Of a stretch of DNA of 64,000 nt, positions 48,186-56,212 are shown piece after piece. This DNA comes from Marinobacter salexigens (GTDB lineage: Bacteria > Pseudomonadota > Gammaproteobacteria > Pseudomonadales > Oleiphilaceae), in the NCBI RefSeq assembly GCF_002806945.1, contig NZ_NIHC01000003.1, positions 124,001 through 188,000 on the forward strand, given 5' to 3'. How positions within the stretch are numbered: position 1 is the first letter of the stretch; each line of letters starts with the position of its first letter. A model generated the notes under the pieces. That model searched no databases. It was not told where the DNA came from and saw nothing but the letters and a program-made list of their open reading frames with translations. The position numbers and the translations under genes are program-made.

Positions 48186-48232
48186 AGACTGAGGGCCTGC
48201 TTCATTGGGGGTGGGCCGCGAAGTGGGGCGCT

Positions 48233-49423
48233 TTACTGACGTTGGAGGTTAAGTTTTATTGCTAGTGGGGAGACTAGAACTCCGTAGGCAATCATTACCG
48301 CAATGGCGTGCTTTATATCGCCAGTCCAGTCTGAGAGTAAGCCACCCAACATGGGCACGGCGAAGGCTACTGTGTAGCCCACCAGAAAGTTACCAGCCGA
48401 GAGCCTCCCGGTTTCGCTGGAAGGTACCAAAAGCGGCGGCAATGCCACCATCATGATCAGTAGAACGCCAGCGGTGAAGCTCATAAAGGTTGCGCTGGCG
48501 ATTGCCCACCATCCGGTAAATACCAACAAGCCGGTAGTTCCCAACAGGCTGAGTATCAGCATGATGAGCAGTGGGGCTTTTCTTCCTACCCAGTAGCGCG
48601 CCATTTTCAGCATCAGCAGCGATGCAATTACCTGAGCGAAGTTGTACCAGAACAGGGCTTCGGTGAGGTTGTCGAACTCCCCTCTTTGCTCCAGAAGTGC
48701 CGCCAGGTAGGCGTTTACACCGAAAAACAGGGATCCGGATACGCCTAGTAGTAAACCCAGCTTAAGCGTGAGCGGGTTTTTCCAGTCTGGCAGCCAGGCG
48801 ACTTTGCGTGTGGGCTTTGCCATATCGCGTTTGGGCAGGAACAGGGCTGCGGCGACCAGTAGCGCGGGCAGCGACCATACCAGCATGGTGGCGCGCCAGC
48901 TGTTGTCGAGCAGGGGCATGATGGCTGGCAGGGTGATGCCGGCGCCGATGAATTCGCCCATCAGCATGCCGTTCATGTAGATAGCCGAGCCGAGGGCAAG
49001 GTTTTTTGGTTCCAGCCAGCGTGGCAGTAATGCCGGTAGCGCGGGCTGCATCATGGCAATGCCTACACCCATAACGGCGCTGGTGAGCATCAAGGTGATG
49101 GTGTCGGGTGCAAGGCCCCGGCCAGCGGAGCCGATGACCATAATGAGCATGGCCAGTGCCAGTGTGTTGCGCGGGCCTATGCGGGAAATGGATAGAGAGC
49201 CAGGCATGGAGCCTATGGCTAGCATAAGAATGGGCAGTGTGGTCAGGGCACCGGTTAAGGTCTGAGACAGTGCCAGTTCGTCACCGATAAACGGTGCCAG
49301 CGGTGGCGCAACCAGTATCGGGATGCGCAAGTAGACCCCGGCCAGCCAAAGTAATATCGCCACCGGCAGCAGGCTTGCTGTCGATGACGGTTTGGATGGC
49401 ACAGGGTGTTCAGCTACAGACAA
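48233..49423 (-). CDS. MFS transporter (CynX/NimT-like)
   Basis: A 396-residue protein with 12 TM helices. It resembles the CynX/NimT group (cyanate/2-nitroimidazole transporter-like) of the major facilitator superfamily: ILLWLAGVYLRIPILVAPPL, ALTTLPILMLAIGSMPG and the FFGVNAYLAALLEQRG segment. It starts at TTG six bases after the ectC stop, so it is in one operon with ectC. An inner-membrane role in ectoine or precursor movement is possible by context but not shown. Confidence 0.8.
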   Translation of the reverse strand: MSVAEHPVPSKPSSTASLLPVAILLWLAGVYLRIPILVAPPLAPFIGDELALSQTLTGALTTLPILMLAIGSMPGSLSISRIGPRNTLALAMLIMVIGSAGRGLAPDTITLMLTSAVMGVGIAMMQPALPALLPRWLEPKNLALGSAIYMNGMLMGEFIGAGITLPAIMPLLDNSWRATMLVWSLPALLVAAALFLPKRDMAKPTRKVAWLPDWKNPLTLKLGLLLGVSGSLFFGVNAYLAALLEQRGEFDNLTEALFWYNFAQVIASLLMLKMARYWVGRKAPLLIMLILSLLGTTGLLVFTGWWAIASATFMSFTAGVLLIMMVALPPLLVPSSETGRLSAGNFLVGYTVAFAVPMLGGLLSDWTGDIKHAIAVMIAYGVLVSPLAIKLNLQRQ

Positions 49424-49429
49424 GGAATG

Positions 49430-49825
49430 TCAGTCTTCGCTGGTGTCCGGCAGGTAGGCGCCGTCTTCGTCGTGTACTTCCTGGCCGGTAACCGGCGGGT
49501 TGAACGCACAGATCAGGCGCATGTCTTCAGTGCCGCCGCGCAGGGTGTGCTGGTCGTGCTTATCGAGGGCGTAAAGCGTGCCGTCGGAGATTTCGTGGGT
49601 TTCACCGGTGGCTTTGTCGGTGATGGTGCCGTTGCCGGCTACGCAGTAAACCGCTTCCAGGTGATGCTTGTACCACAGGTTAAGCTCGGCACCCGCAGGG
49701 ATGATGGTTTCGTGGAAAGAGAAGCCCATACCGTCTTTTTTCAACAACATGCGACGGCTGGTCCAGCCGGGGCCATGCACTTCGCGTTCGGTACCGATAA
49801 TGTCCTTAATTCGTACAATCTTCAT
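49430..49825 (-). CDS. ectC: L-ectoine synthase, encoded without ectA or ectB
   Basis: A 131-residue cupin. The three iron ligands known from the Paenibacillus lautus enzyme (Glu57, Tyr85, His93) are present at the same positions: LEAVYC, TLYALD and KHDQHTL. EctC closes N-gamma-acetyl-diaminobutyrate to ectoine. The usual partners ectA and ectB are absent here, so this is a solitary ectC, a type known in organisms that take up the precursor or have the other genes elsewhere. I chose ATG 49825 (MKIVRIKDI), giving the family N-terminus. Confidence 0.95.
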   Translation of the reverse strand: MKIVRIKDIIGTEREVHGPGWTSRRMLLKKDGMGFSFHETIIPAGAELNLWYKHHLEAVYCVAGNGTITDKATGETHEISDGTLYALDKHDQHTLRGGTEDMRLICAFNPPVTGQEVHDEDGAYLPDTSED

Positions 49826-49875
49826 GAGCATTCCTCGTTTTGTGATGGAATAGCCATACAGTATAAACACTCATT

Positions 49876-51306
49876 TCAGGTCCGGTTCAACCGCCAGTCG
49901 TCATAAACTGCCATACACTGCTCGATGGCATCGTGGAATTTGTGCCGTTGGTTTTCATCCAGAGGTTGCTGTTTGCGGCATTTGTCGAGGGTTTTCTGAA
50001 TGGTTTGGCGGCTCGTTTTATCCAGGCGTTCCAGCCAGTGATGATCCGCAGGTTGCAGGTCGAGCAGCTCTCTTCCGGCGTGGTTTCTGTGGCTTATGTG
50101 CCACCAGTGGTCCACTGCCCGCCCTAGAACGACATAGCCAAACTGGCTGTCTTGCACAGGGCCGAAGGTGGCTGTCTTCAGGCCGTCTTTAAGCAAGCCG
50201 ATATTCAGAACGGGCAGCGTGAACCGGCCTCCGTACATGTAACTGCCAGCGGCGCCGATAAGGCCGCCCACCAGAGCGCCGGCGCCCAGAGATGAGCCCA
50301 GTGTCAAAGCATCCAGCCCGGCACCACTGACAGCGCCGGCACCAAAACCGGCAGTAGCCAGATAGCGCCTGCTAACGGCCCAGTGTTTACGGCTGTCTTC
50401 CGAGAACAGGTCGTGATCGCTGTGCCATTCCAGTTCGGCTTCTTGCCGCTGCACCTGTTGATGCTGGTAAAGATGTTCGATGTCTATCCGCAAGGCTTGT
50501 TCCCGCTGGCGTTGATGTTGGTACCAGCGCTGGCTGAGTTGCTCTGCAAGCGTGCTGTCGCTGGTGCCTGCCGCCTGATCCAGCGTCAGGGTGCGCTTTT
50601 CCTGAAACGACATCATATCCTGCAAGGCTTTCGCAATGACGCCAGCCGACTGGTGACGTCGCTGCTCGCGCTGGGCCGATAAGTGATGGGTCGCCTGCTC
50701 CAGCGGTTTTTCCCAGTCTGGCTCAAGCTGGCCAAAGGCGCGCAAAAGGCTGAGATGTTGCTCGAACGGGGCGCGAACCGCATCGAACTTGCGCACAACC
50801 TGGAAGAACTGCCCTAGCGCTGCCTGCCAGGTGTCGCTGTAATCGTCTGGCCCGATGCTGTTGATCAACGCCAGGCTGGGCTGACCTGTCCAGCGCAGAA
50901 TGGTCATTTCCGCTTCGTGTTCGCTGCTGTATGGAACAGAGCCATCCACCACGTAGATGATTCCCGCGCCTTCAATCAGCGGTGCCAGCAGTTCGCATTC
51001 ATCGGTAAAGCGGCCGTCGCCCTGATGGTGTTGCACAAAGGCGCGCACTGTTTCGCCGTGGTCTGATGCAGACACACTATGGGCTTCAAGCCATTCCAGC
51101 ACCCGCCGGGGGCGCTGAAAGCCGGGTGTATCCACCAGCGTATAGAGCACTTTGCCATCCACGCTCAGCGGGTAGGCCTGGCGTTTGCGGGTTGTGCCGG
51201 GTTCCAGTGCAATGGCAATGGCATCGTTCTGCGACAAGGTTGCCACTACGCTGGATTTCCCCTTGTTGGGGTGGCCTACAACGGCAAAGGTGGGTGCGCT
51301 ATTCAT
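49876..51306 (-). CDS. GTPase with DUF3482 C-terminal domain
   Basis: A 476-residue protein. The N-terminal Era/EngA-like G domain has G1 GHPNKGKSS, G2 threonine in EPGTTRKRQ, and G3 DTPG, but the G4 position reads LINSIGPDD rather than NKxD. The middle is a long coiled coil rich in Gln/Arg (about 215-305). It is followed by a glycine-rich membrane-inserting stretch (AGFGAGAVSGAGLDALTLGS) and the DUF3482 C-terminus. Its function is unknown. It overlaps the DUF2868 gene by four bases. Confidence 0.85.
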   Translation of the reverse strand: MNSAPTFAVVGHPNKGKSSVVATLSQNDAIAIALEPGTTRKRQAYPLSVDGKVLYTLVDTPGFQRPRRVLEWLEAHSVSASDHGETVRAFVQHHQGDGRFTDECELLAPLIEGAGIIYVVDGSVPYSSEHEAEMTILRWTGQPSLALINSIGPDDYSDTWQAALGQFFQVVRKFDAVRAPFEQHLSLLRAFGQLEPDWEKPLEQATHHLSAQREQRRHQSAGVIAKALQDMMSFQEKRTLTLDQAAGTSDSTLAEQLSQRWYQHQRQREQALRIDIEHLYQHQQVQRQEAELEWHSDHDLFSEDSRKHWAVSRRYLATAGFGAGAVSGAGLDALTLGSSLGAGALVGGLIGAAGSYMYGGRFTLPVLNIGLLKDGLKTATFGPVQDSQFGYVVLGRAVDHWWHISHRNHAGRELLDLQPADHHWLERLDKTSRQTIQKTLDKCRKQQPLDENQRHKFHDAIEQCMAVYDDWRLNRT

Positions 51307-52715
51307 TCCACAAATTCCCCGTTTACATCAGCAAGGGTTCCATGAACCGGTATCTGACTGACCGATAAAAACTCCGGCCCCATTCGTTGGGCAAATCTCA
51401 GCCACTGCTGTATCTGGTGGGCATCCGGTTCCTGTTCGATGCGGGCGGCCAGCGGTGCCAGAGTAACCTGTGTATTCCGGGGCCAGAGTTGCCTCGCACT
51501 GGCCAGAAAGTCTTCCAGCTCCCCGGTGGGGGGCTCCCAACTGCGGGTAACCAGAATAACCGAGTGCAAGGAACCTTGCTCCAGCTCCCCGGCTACCTGC
51601 GCCTGTGTTTGTCGGTCCTCTTCCAGGGTTAACCTGCCCCCCGCCTTGGCAATCAGGGTCTTGCCGCTACTGAGGGCATCCGGCAGCTCCGGGTCGCCAG
51701 CGCCGGCCCAGCACAGCACAATACTGGCGTCTGGCAAGGGTTGTAGCTGCAGGTGAGTATTGGTATCGGGCAAGTCCGAGGCGTCGTTGTGTTCGTTGCC
51801 AGTATCCAGGGCTGGCGTTTCCATACGGTACATCAAGGCCCGCATGGCCGGGTGGTTGCTGAGCAAATGCCGGGCCTTGCGCCGGATCAAAGCGCCTGCC
51901 AACAAGGCAAGGATGAGCCGGGGCAGCAATGCCCAGGTAGCCCAAAGCATGGCAATGAAAGGCCACCACTGGCCCCAGCGTGCCGGGTTCAAACTGCCCA
52001 CTGCGGCGCTGGCACGAAAGAATCGTGTGGCTTCCACAAGTGCAAGGTCTGGCGCCGCGGCAGGCCAAAGCCAGGCCCAGGGCGTAGCAACCGCGGCAAT
52101 CAGGCTGTGATAACGGCTGGCGTCGGTTTCAAGGGTGGTGCTCCAGCCAAACGCGAGGTCCTGCAGCACGACCATTACCAGCAGGGTAACCAGACCTGTT
52201 AAAGCAAAACAGACTCCGCCAAGGTGCGCAGCCCGAGCCATGAGCACCGGTTGAAGCTTTGTAGTAACCGCCGATTCAGGCTGGTTGCGAAAACGCCGGA
52301 GCAATGGCCGCCAGGGTTGCCAGCCAACCAGAGACTGAACCGTGGTCAGCAGTGCCAGCAGCAGCTGAAAGGCTACAAAAGCCAGAATAACGGTAATGTT
52401 GATGCGCTGGCCGCCATCGTAGAACAGCAGCCCAAGCATGGCCAGCAAACCAAACAGGGCGCCTGCCGCCATAAAACCGCTATTGATCCGTTGCCAGAAG
52501 CGCAAGGTGAGTGCCGATGGGGGCGAATCTGCGCCGGGGCCGCTCAGGTGGTTGATATGGGCCAGCCAGCGTTTCGGGGAGGGTTTTACCCCTTGTTGCT
52601 CGCAGGTCAGTGCAAACTTGCGATCCCGCCGGTGCAGAAATGCCGGGGCCTGGCCCTTGTCTCTCTGGGCGCGAGCATCAAAATCCAGCAGCAATCGGAG
52701 GGGATTATCAGTCAT
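51303..52715 (-). CDS. DUF2868 membrane protein
   Basis: A 470-residue protein with about four to five TM helices in the first 300 residues (AGALFGLLAMLGLLFYDGG, VILAFVAFQLLLALLTTV, LTGLVTLLVMVVLQDL, FIAMLWATWALLPRLILALL) and a soluble C-terminal half. The late SIVLCWAGAGDPELPDAL segment is typical of DUF2868. Pairing with a DUF3482 GTPase is common in gammaproteobacteria, and the ATGA overlap suggests a stoichiometric membrane/GTPase pair. No function is established. Confidence 0.85.
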   Translation of the reverse strand: MTDNPLRLLLDFDARAQRDKGQAPAFLHRRDRKFALTCEQQGVKPSPKRWLAHINHLSGPGADSPPSALTLRFWQRINSGFMAAGALFGLLAMLGLLFYDGGQRINITVILAFVAFQLLLALLTTVQSLVGWQPWRPLLRRFRNQPESAVTTKLQPVLMARAAHLGGVCFALTGLVTLLVMVVLQDLAFGWSTTLETDASRYHSLIAAVATPWAWLWPAAAPDLALVEATRFFRASAAVGSLNPARWGQWWPFIAMLWATWALLPRLILALLAGALIRRKARHLLSNHPAMRALMYRMETPALDTGNEHNDASDLPDTNTHLQLQPLPDASIVLCWAGAGDPELPDALSSGKTLIAKAGGRLTLEEDRQTQAQVAGELEQGSLHSVILVTRSWEPPTGELEDFLASARQLWPRNTQVTLAPLAARIEQEPDAHQIQQWLRFAQRMGPEFLSVSQIPVHGTLADVNGEFVE

Positions 52716-52802
52716 GAACGGTTCCGGTGATGAATTCGGTCTTTGAGTCTATGGTGTTAGGATATCGGCATTACCCAGTCTGATACCAGATAACGAGTCG
52801 TT

Positions 52803-53165
52803 ATGCCCCACCATTTGATGAATCTGCGCCACGTACCCGATGACGAGGCCGAGGAAATCCGGGATTTGTTCGAGGCCCACGAAGTGCGCTACTACGAAAC
52901 CCCGCCAAGCCGCTGGGGTATCAGTATGGGTGGTTTTTGGGTACACGACACAGAGGAAGCTCAAAGGGCCAGAACCCTGTTGCAGGATTACCAGCGCCAA
53001 CGCATGGAAAGCCAGCGTGAGGCTTATGAGCAACGGCGCTCGCAGGGAGAAGGTGGCGGTATCTGGTACATGCTCCGACAAAAGCCCGTGCGCACAGTGG
53101 CCGCCGTTCTGTCGATACTGGTGATTGCCGGTCTCAGCCTGCTGCCGTTTATCCGAATAGGGTGA
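52803..53165 (+). CDS. DUF6164-family small membrane protein
   Basis: A 120-residue protein with a soluble N-terminal domain (LMNLRHVPDDEAEEIRDLFE and GISMGGFWV) that looks like a DUF2007-type signal-transducing fold, then a basic helix and one C-terminal TM helix (VAAVLSILVIAGLSLLPFIR). No function is known. It is divergent from the DUF2868 gene, and its stop lies ten bases before the first GTCC-N8-GGAC operator. Confidence 0.75.
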   Translation: MPHHLMNLRHVPDDEAEEIRDLFEAHEVRYYETPPSRWGISMGGFWVHDTEEAQRARTLLQDYQRQRMESQREAYEQRRSQGEGGGIWYMLRQKPVRTVAAVLSILVIAGLSLLPFIRIG

Positions 53166-53175
53166 TTTTGCCAGT

Positions 53176-53191
53176 GTCCGGAAACCCGGAC
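53176..53191. promoter_or_regulatory. Operator-like palindrome upstream of the sigma-54 activator gene
   Basis: GTCCGGAAACCCGGAC: two GTCC/GGAC half-sites with an 8-base centre, 79 bases upstream of a -24/-12 promoter. Three further sites of the same 16-bp form lie before dctP. It is probably the activator's own binding site (autoregulation). Confidence 0.65.
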
Positions 53192-53254
53192 GGCCAGCAA
53201 GGCTGTCTGCATATCTATAATAAAAAACCCTGAAAGATCAGTTGGATGTGAATT

Positions 53255-53270
53255 TGGCACAAGATGCGCA
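53255..53270 (+). promoter_or_regulatory. Candidate sigma-54 promoter of the activator gene
   Basis: TGGCAC at 53255 has the exact -24 element. The -12 GC falls at the correct distance (GG to GC as in GG-N10-GC) in GCGCA. The -12 side is a weaker match than the one before dctP. The predicted start of transcription is near 53281, about 90 bases before the ATG. Confidence 0.5.
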
Positions 53271-53369
53271 TAGCCGTTACCCGGCGCGTTCCCCATTTGC
53301 TCGCCTTGCAGATGGGGCCATATACTTCCGACAGGTGACCCGGTTGTGCCGGGTGCCAGGGCTTTCAAC

Positions 53370-54815
53370 ATGAGTACTATTGAACCCGGTGGTGCGCAGT
53401 ACATGACAAAGTTGTTTGGTGACAATAATAAAAGCGGGCTAACCCGGGAGCTGATTGAAGCGATCTTCCCCATGTTTGAGGAGGCCAGCGCGGGAGCAAT
53501 TGCCGTTGATAAAGAATCCCGTATTACCTGGATAAACAGCAGCTATTCCCAGCTTCTTGGCCTTAAAGATCAAGCCAGCGCTATTGGCTGCCCTGTGCGT
53601 CAGGTTATCCCTCACACCCGTATGCCCGAGGTTGTAGAAACCGGCAAGCCTCTGCTGCTGGACATCATGGAATATCAGCAACAACAACTGGTTGTCACCC
53701 GCCTCCCATACTACGACAAGACGGGCGAGATTGAAGGTGCTATAGCCTTTGTTCTCTATGATGACCTGCAACCGCTTACGCCCTTGGTGAGCAAATACCG
53801 GCGCCTGCATCAGGACCTCGCCGCCGCTCGCAAAGCATTGGCGAAAAAAGCCCGAAGTACTCGTTACAGCCTTGGTGATTTTGTGGGTGCCAGCCCCGGC
53901 GCTCTTGAAGTAAAGCGCAGGGCGAGGCTTGCGGCAGGGCGTGAGATGGCGGTGCTTTTGCTGGGCGAAACAGGTACCGGTAAAGAAGTGCTGGCACAAG
54001 CCATCCATTCTGTCTCCAGCCGTGCGGAAAAGCCGTTTGTGGGGGTGAATGTGGCCGCTATCCCCGATAATTTACTGGAAGCTGAATTCTTCGGTGTTGC
54101 CCCGGGCGCTTATACCGGCGCGGACCGGAAGTTGCGGGAAGGTAAGTTCCAGTTGGCTGACGGCGGCACCCTGTTTCTGGACGAAGTGGGGGATATGCCC
54201 TTGCCACTGCAGGCAAAGCTTCTGCGGGCGCTTCAGGAGGGCGAGGTGGAACCCCTCGGCTCTAACAAGATAATTCAGGTAGATGTTCGGGTTATCGCAG
54301 CCACCAGTCGTAACCTGGAGGCCATGATTGCAGATGGCAGCTTTCGTTCGGATTTGTACTACCGGTTGAACGTGCTGGAAATTCCCATACCACCGCTGCG
54401 GGATCGCCTTGCCGATCTTGGGCTGCTGTGTGAAACCCTGTTGTGGGAAGTCAGTGAAGGCCTGGATATGCGGGCCGAGATTACCGACGCCGGCGTAGCG
54501 GCATTGGGTAGTTATAACTGGCCCGGAAATATTCGAGAGCTGCGCAATGTGCTTGAGCGCGCCCTGACCATGAGCGAAGAGGGTGGCGTTCTGGATGCAG
54601 ATGCTATTTTCAAGGTTTTGCCTCGCAACAGTGAGAGCAGAGCGGTCCGCACAGCTCCCCGCCCTGTAAAACTGCTGGCAGACATACTTGCCAAAGCTGA
54701 GGCGCAAGCGATTGAAGATGCCTTGGTTGCTAGCAGGGGTAATCGCACCAAAGCGGCCAAGCTACTGGGCATCTCCCGCTCAGTACTCTATGAAAAACTC
54801 GCCCGAATGTCCTGA
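53370..54815 (+). CDS. Sigma-54-dependent activator with PAS domain, HbcR-like
   Basis: A 481-residue NtrC-family enhancer-binding protein. An N-terminal PAS domain (about 30-125: AIAVDKESRITWINSSYSQL) senses a signal. The AAA+ domain has Walker A GETGTGKE (near 199), a sigma-54 contact loop GAYTGA in place of GAFTGA (near 246), Walker B LFLDEV and the arginine-finger region RSDLYYRLNVL. A Fis-type helix-turn-helix (RTKAAKLLGISRSVLYEKL) ends the protein. Domain order and target genes resemble P. aeruginosa HbcR, the activator of 3-hydroxybutyrate catabolism. ATG 53370 or 53403 may be the start. Confidence 0.9.
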   Translation: MSTIEPGGAQYMTKLFGDNNKSGLTRELIEAIFPMFEEASAGAIAVDKESRITWINSSYSQLLGLKDQASAIGCPVRQVIPHTRMPEVVETGKPLLLDIMEYQQQQLVVTRLPYYDKTGEIEGAIAFVLYDDLQPLTPLVSKYRRLHQDLAAARKALAKKARSTRYSLGDFVGASPGALEVKRRARLAAGREMAVLLLGETGTGKEVLAQAIHSVSSRAEKPFVGVNVAAIPDNLLEAEFFGVAPGAYTGADRKLREGKFQLADGGTLFLDEVGDMPLPLQAKLLRALQEGEVEPLGSNKIIQVDVRVIAATSRNLEAMIADGSFRSDLYYRLNVLEIPIPPLRDRLADLGLLCETLLWEVSEGLDMRAEITDAGVAALGSYNWPGNIRELRNVLERALTMSEEGGVLDADAIFKVLPRNSESRAVRTAPRPVKLLADILAKAEAQAIEDALVASRGNRTKAAKLLGISRSVLYEKLARMS

Positions 54816-54887
54816 TATTCGGACGGTCGTCCTGAAATCCGGACGGTCTTGTACGACCAGTGTTCAATACTGTCCAAGTTCCCGGAC
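54809..54887. promoter_or_regulatory. Three operator sites upstream of the dctP promoter
   Basis: GTCCTGATATTCGGAC (54809-54824), GTCCTGAAATCCGGAC (54829-54844) and GTCCAAGTTCCCGGAC (54872-54887) share the 16-bp form GTCC-N8-GGAC with the site before the activator gene. The first two are spaced 20 bp start to start, about two helical turns; the first overlaps the activator's stop codon. They lie 65-143 bases upstream of the -24 element, the usual range for enhancer-binding proteins. A further half-site, GTCCGAAG, is at 54897. Confidence 0.75.
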
Positions 54888-54951
54888 AAGTAGACTGTCC
54901 GAAGTTTATTGTAAGTTTTTACATTATTGATAATAAAGAGAAAAATCGAAC

Positions 54952-54967
54952 TGGCACAGTCCCTGCT
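54952..54967 (+). promoter_or_regulatory. Sigma-54 promoter of the TRAP/ketone-body operon
   Basis: TGGCAC-agtcc-CTGCT: perfect -24 element (GG at 54953-54954) and GC of the -12 element (54965-54966) at the standard distance. The predicted start is near 54978, about 70 bases before the dctP ATG. Together with the three upstream sites and the adjacent NtrC-type activator gene, this makes sigma-54 control very likely. Confidence 0.8.
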
Positions 54968-55046
54968 GAGTCTGACATTCAGGACGTCAGAACAACACGG
55001 AAAACAAAGGCTGGCGCCAGCTACAACAACAAGAAGGACGAATACT

Positions 55047-56132
55047 ATGACCATCAAGCAAAAGCTTTCGGGTTTGACCCTGGGTGTTACGGCCGCAGCG
55101 CTCATGACAGGCGCTATGGTAAGCAGCAATGCCCTGGCGGCGGAAAAAGTTCGCTGGCAGGTGCCTCTTGCCTTCCCGTCCCACCTTATCGGGCTGACAA
55201 CGCCCGTTAAGCACCTTTCAGAAAACCTCAAAGCCATATCCGGTGGCGATATCCAGCTACGTTACTACGAGCCGAATGAGCTGGTTCCGCCCTTTGAAAT
55301 CATGGATGCCGTAGGTGGTGGTAAATACCCCGCAGGCTACACCTGGGTAGGATACGACCAGGGCACTATCCCCGCCTTGCCTCTGTATTCCGGTGCCCCT
55401 TTCAACATGGAGCCACCCGCTTATCTGGCCTGGTATTACGAAGGTGACGGCCGTGCGTTGCTGGAAGAAATCTATGCCAAGCGCAACATCCACCCCATGC
55501 TGTGCAGCATCATCGGCCCTGAAGGTGCGGGCTGGTTCGCCAATCCCATTGAAGGCGTGGATGATTTTGATGGCCTGAAAATCCGCTTTGCCGGCATTGG
55601 TGGCAAAGTTCTGGAGAAACTCGGCGCATCCGTAACCATGGTTCCGGGCGGCGAAATCTATCAGGCCCTGGAGCGTAAGACGATTGACGCGACTGAGTTC
55701 TCTCAGCCGGCTATCGACAAGATGCTGGGGCTGGATCAGATCATCAAGAACTACATCATGCCTGGCTGGCACCAAACTCTGACCACCTCCCATTTGTTGG
55801 TGAACAAAGATGTTTGGGAGGATTTGGAGCCACAGAGCCGTGCGCTTATCGAAATGGGCTGTGAATCCGCCACGCTTAAAGGCTTTGCTCAAAGTGAGTG
55901 GGCCCAGCCAACAGCGCTGCGTGATTACGAGAAGGAAGGCGTAAACGCCCAGACCCTGCCAGAGCCTGTGCTGCGTGAGCTGCAAAAGGTCACCAACGAA
56001 GTGCTGGATGAAATTGCTGCCAAGGATGAAATGTTCAATCGCGTACTGACCAGTCAGCGTGATTTCATGAAGCATCACTCTATTTGGCACTCCAATGGCT
56101 ACCTGCCACGGGATTTCTACAAGTACGACTGA
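55047..56132 (+). CDS. dctP: TRAP transporter substrate-binding protein (DctP family, TakP-like)
   Basis: A 361-residue periplasmic protein. The signal peptide (SGLTLGVTAAALMTGAMVSS, cleavage near ALA-AEK) is followed by the DctP fold. The segment GLKIRFAGIGGKVLEKLGAS with its conserved arginine, and GGEIYQALERKTIDATEFSQ, resemble TakP, the alpha-keto acid binder of Rhodobacter. A small carboxylate substrate is therefore likely; gene context points to 3-hydroxybutyrate or acetoacetate. ATG 55047 is chosen because the longer frame has no signal peptide at its start. Confidence 0.93.
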   Translation: MTIKQKLSGLTLGVTAAALMTGAMVSSNALAAEKVRWQVPLAFPSHLIGLTTPVKHLSENLKAISGGDIQLRYYEPNELVPPFEIMDAVGGGKYPAGYTWVGYDQGTIPALPLYSGAPFNMEPPAYLAWYYEGDGRALLEEIYAKRNIHPMLCSIIGPEGAGWFANPIEGVDDFDGLKIRFAGIGGKVLEKLGASVTMVPGGEIYQALERKTIDATEFSQPAIDKMLGLDQIIKNYIMPGWHQTLTTSHLLVNKDVWEDLEPQSRALIEMGCESATLKGFAQSEWAQPTALRDYEKEGVNAQTLPEPVLRELQKVTNEVLDEIAAKDEMFNRVLTSQRDFMKHHSIWHSNGYLPRDFYKYD

Positions 56133-56151
56133 TCAACGGATGATGTATACC

Positions 56152-56178
56152 GCGGGTAACGACTGAATCGTTACCCGC
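56152..56178 (+). other. Intercistronic hairpin between dctP and dctQ
   Basis: GCGGGTAACGA and TCGTTACCCGC form a perfect 11-bp stem with a 5-base loop (CTGAA), 20 bases after the dctP stop. No T-run follows. Such stems commonly protect the upstream mRNA so that more binding protein than membrane subunit is made. Confidence 0.7.
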
Positions 56179-56212
56179 TTCCCGCCCTGCATCCGAAAAA
56201 TCCGAGGTTTTT

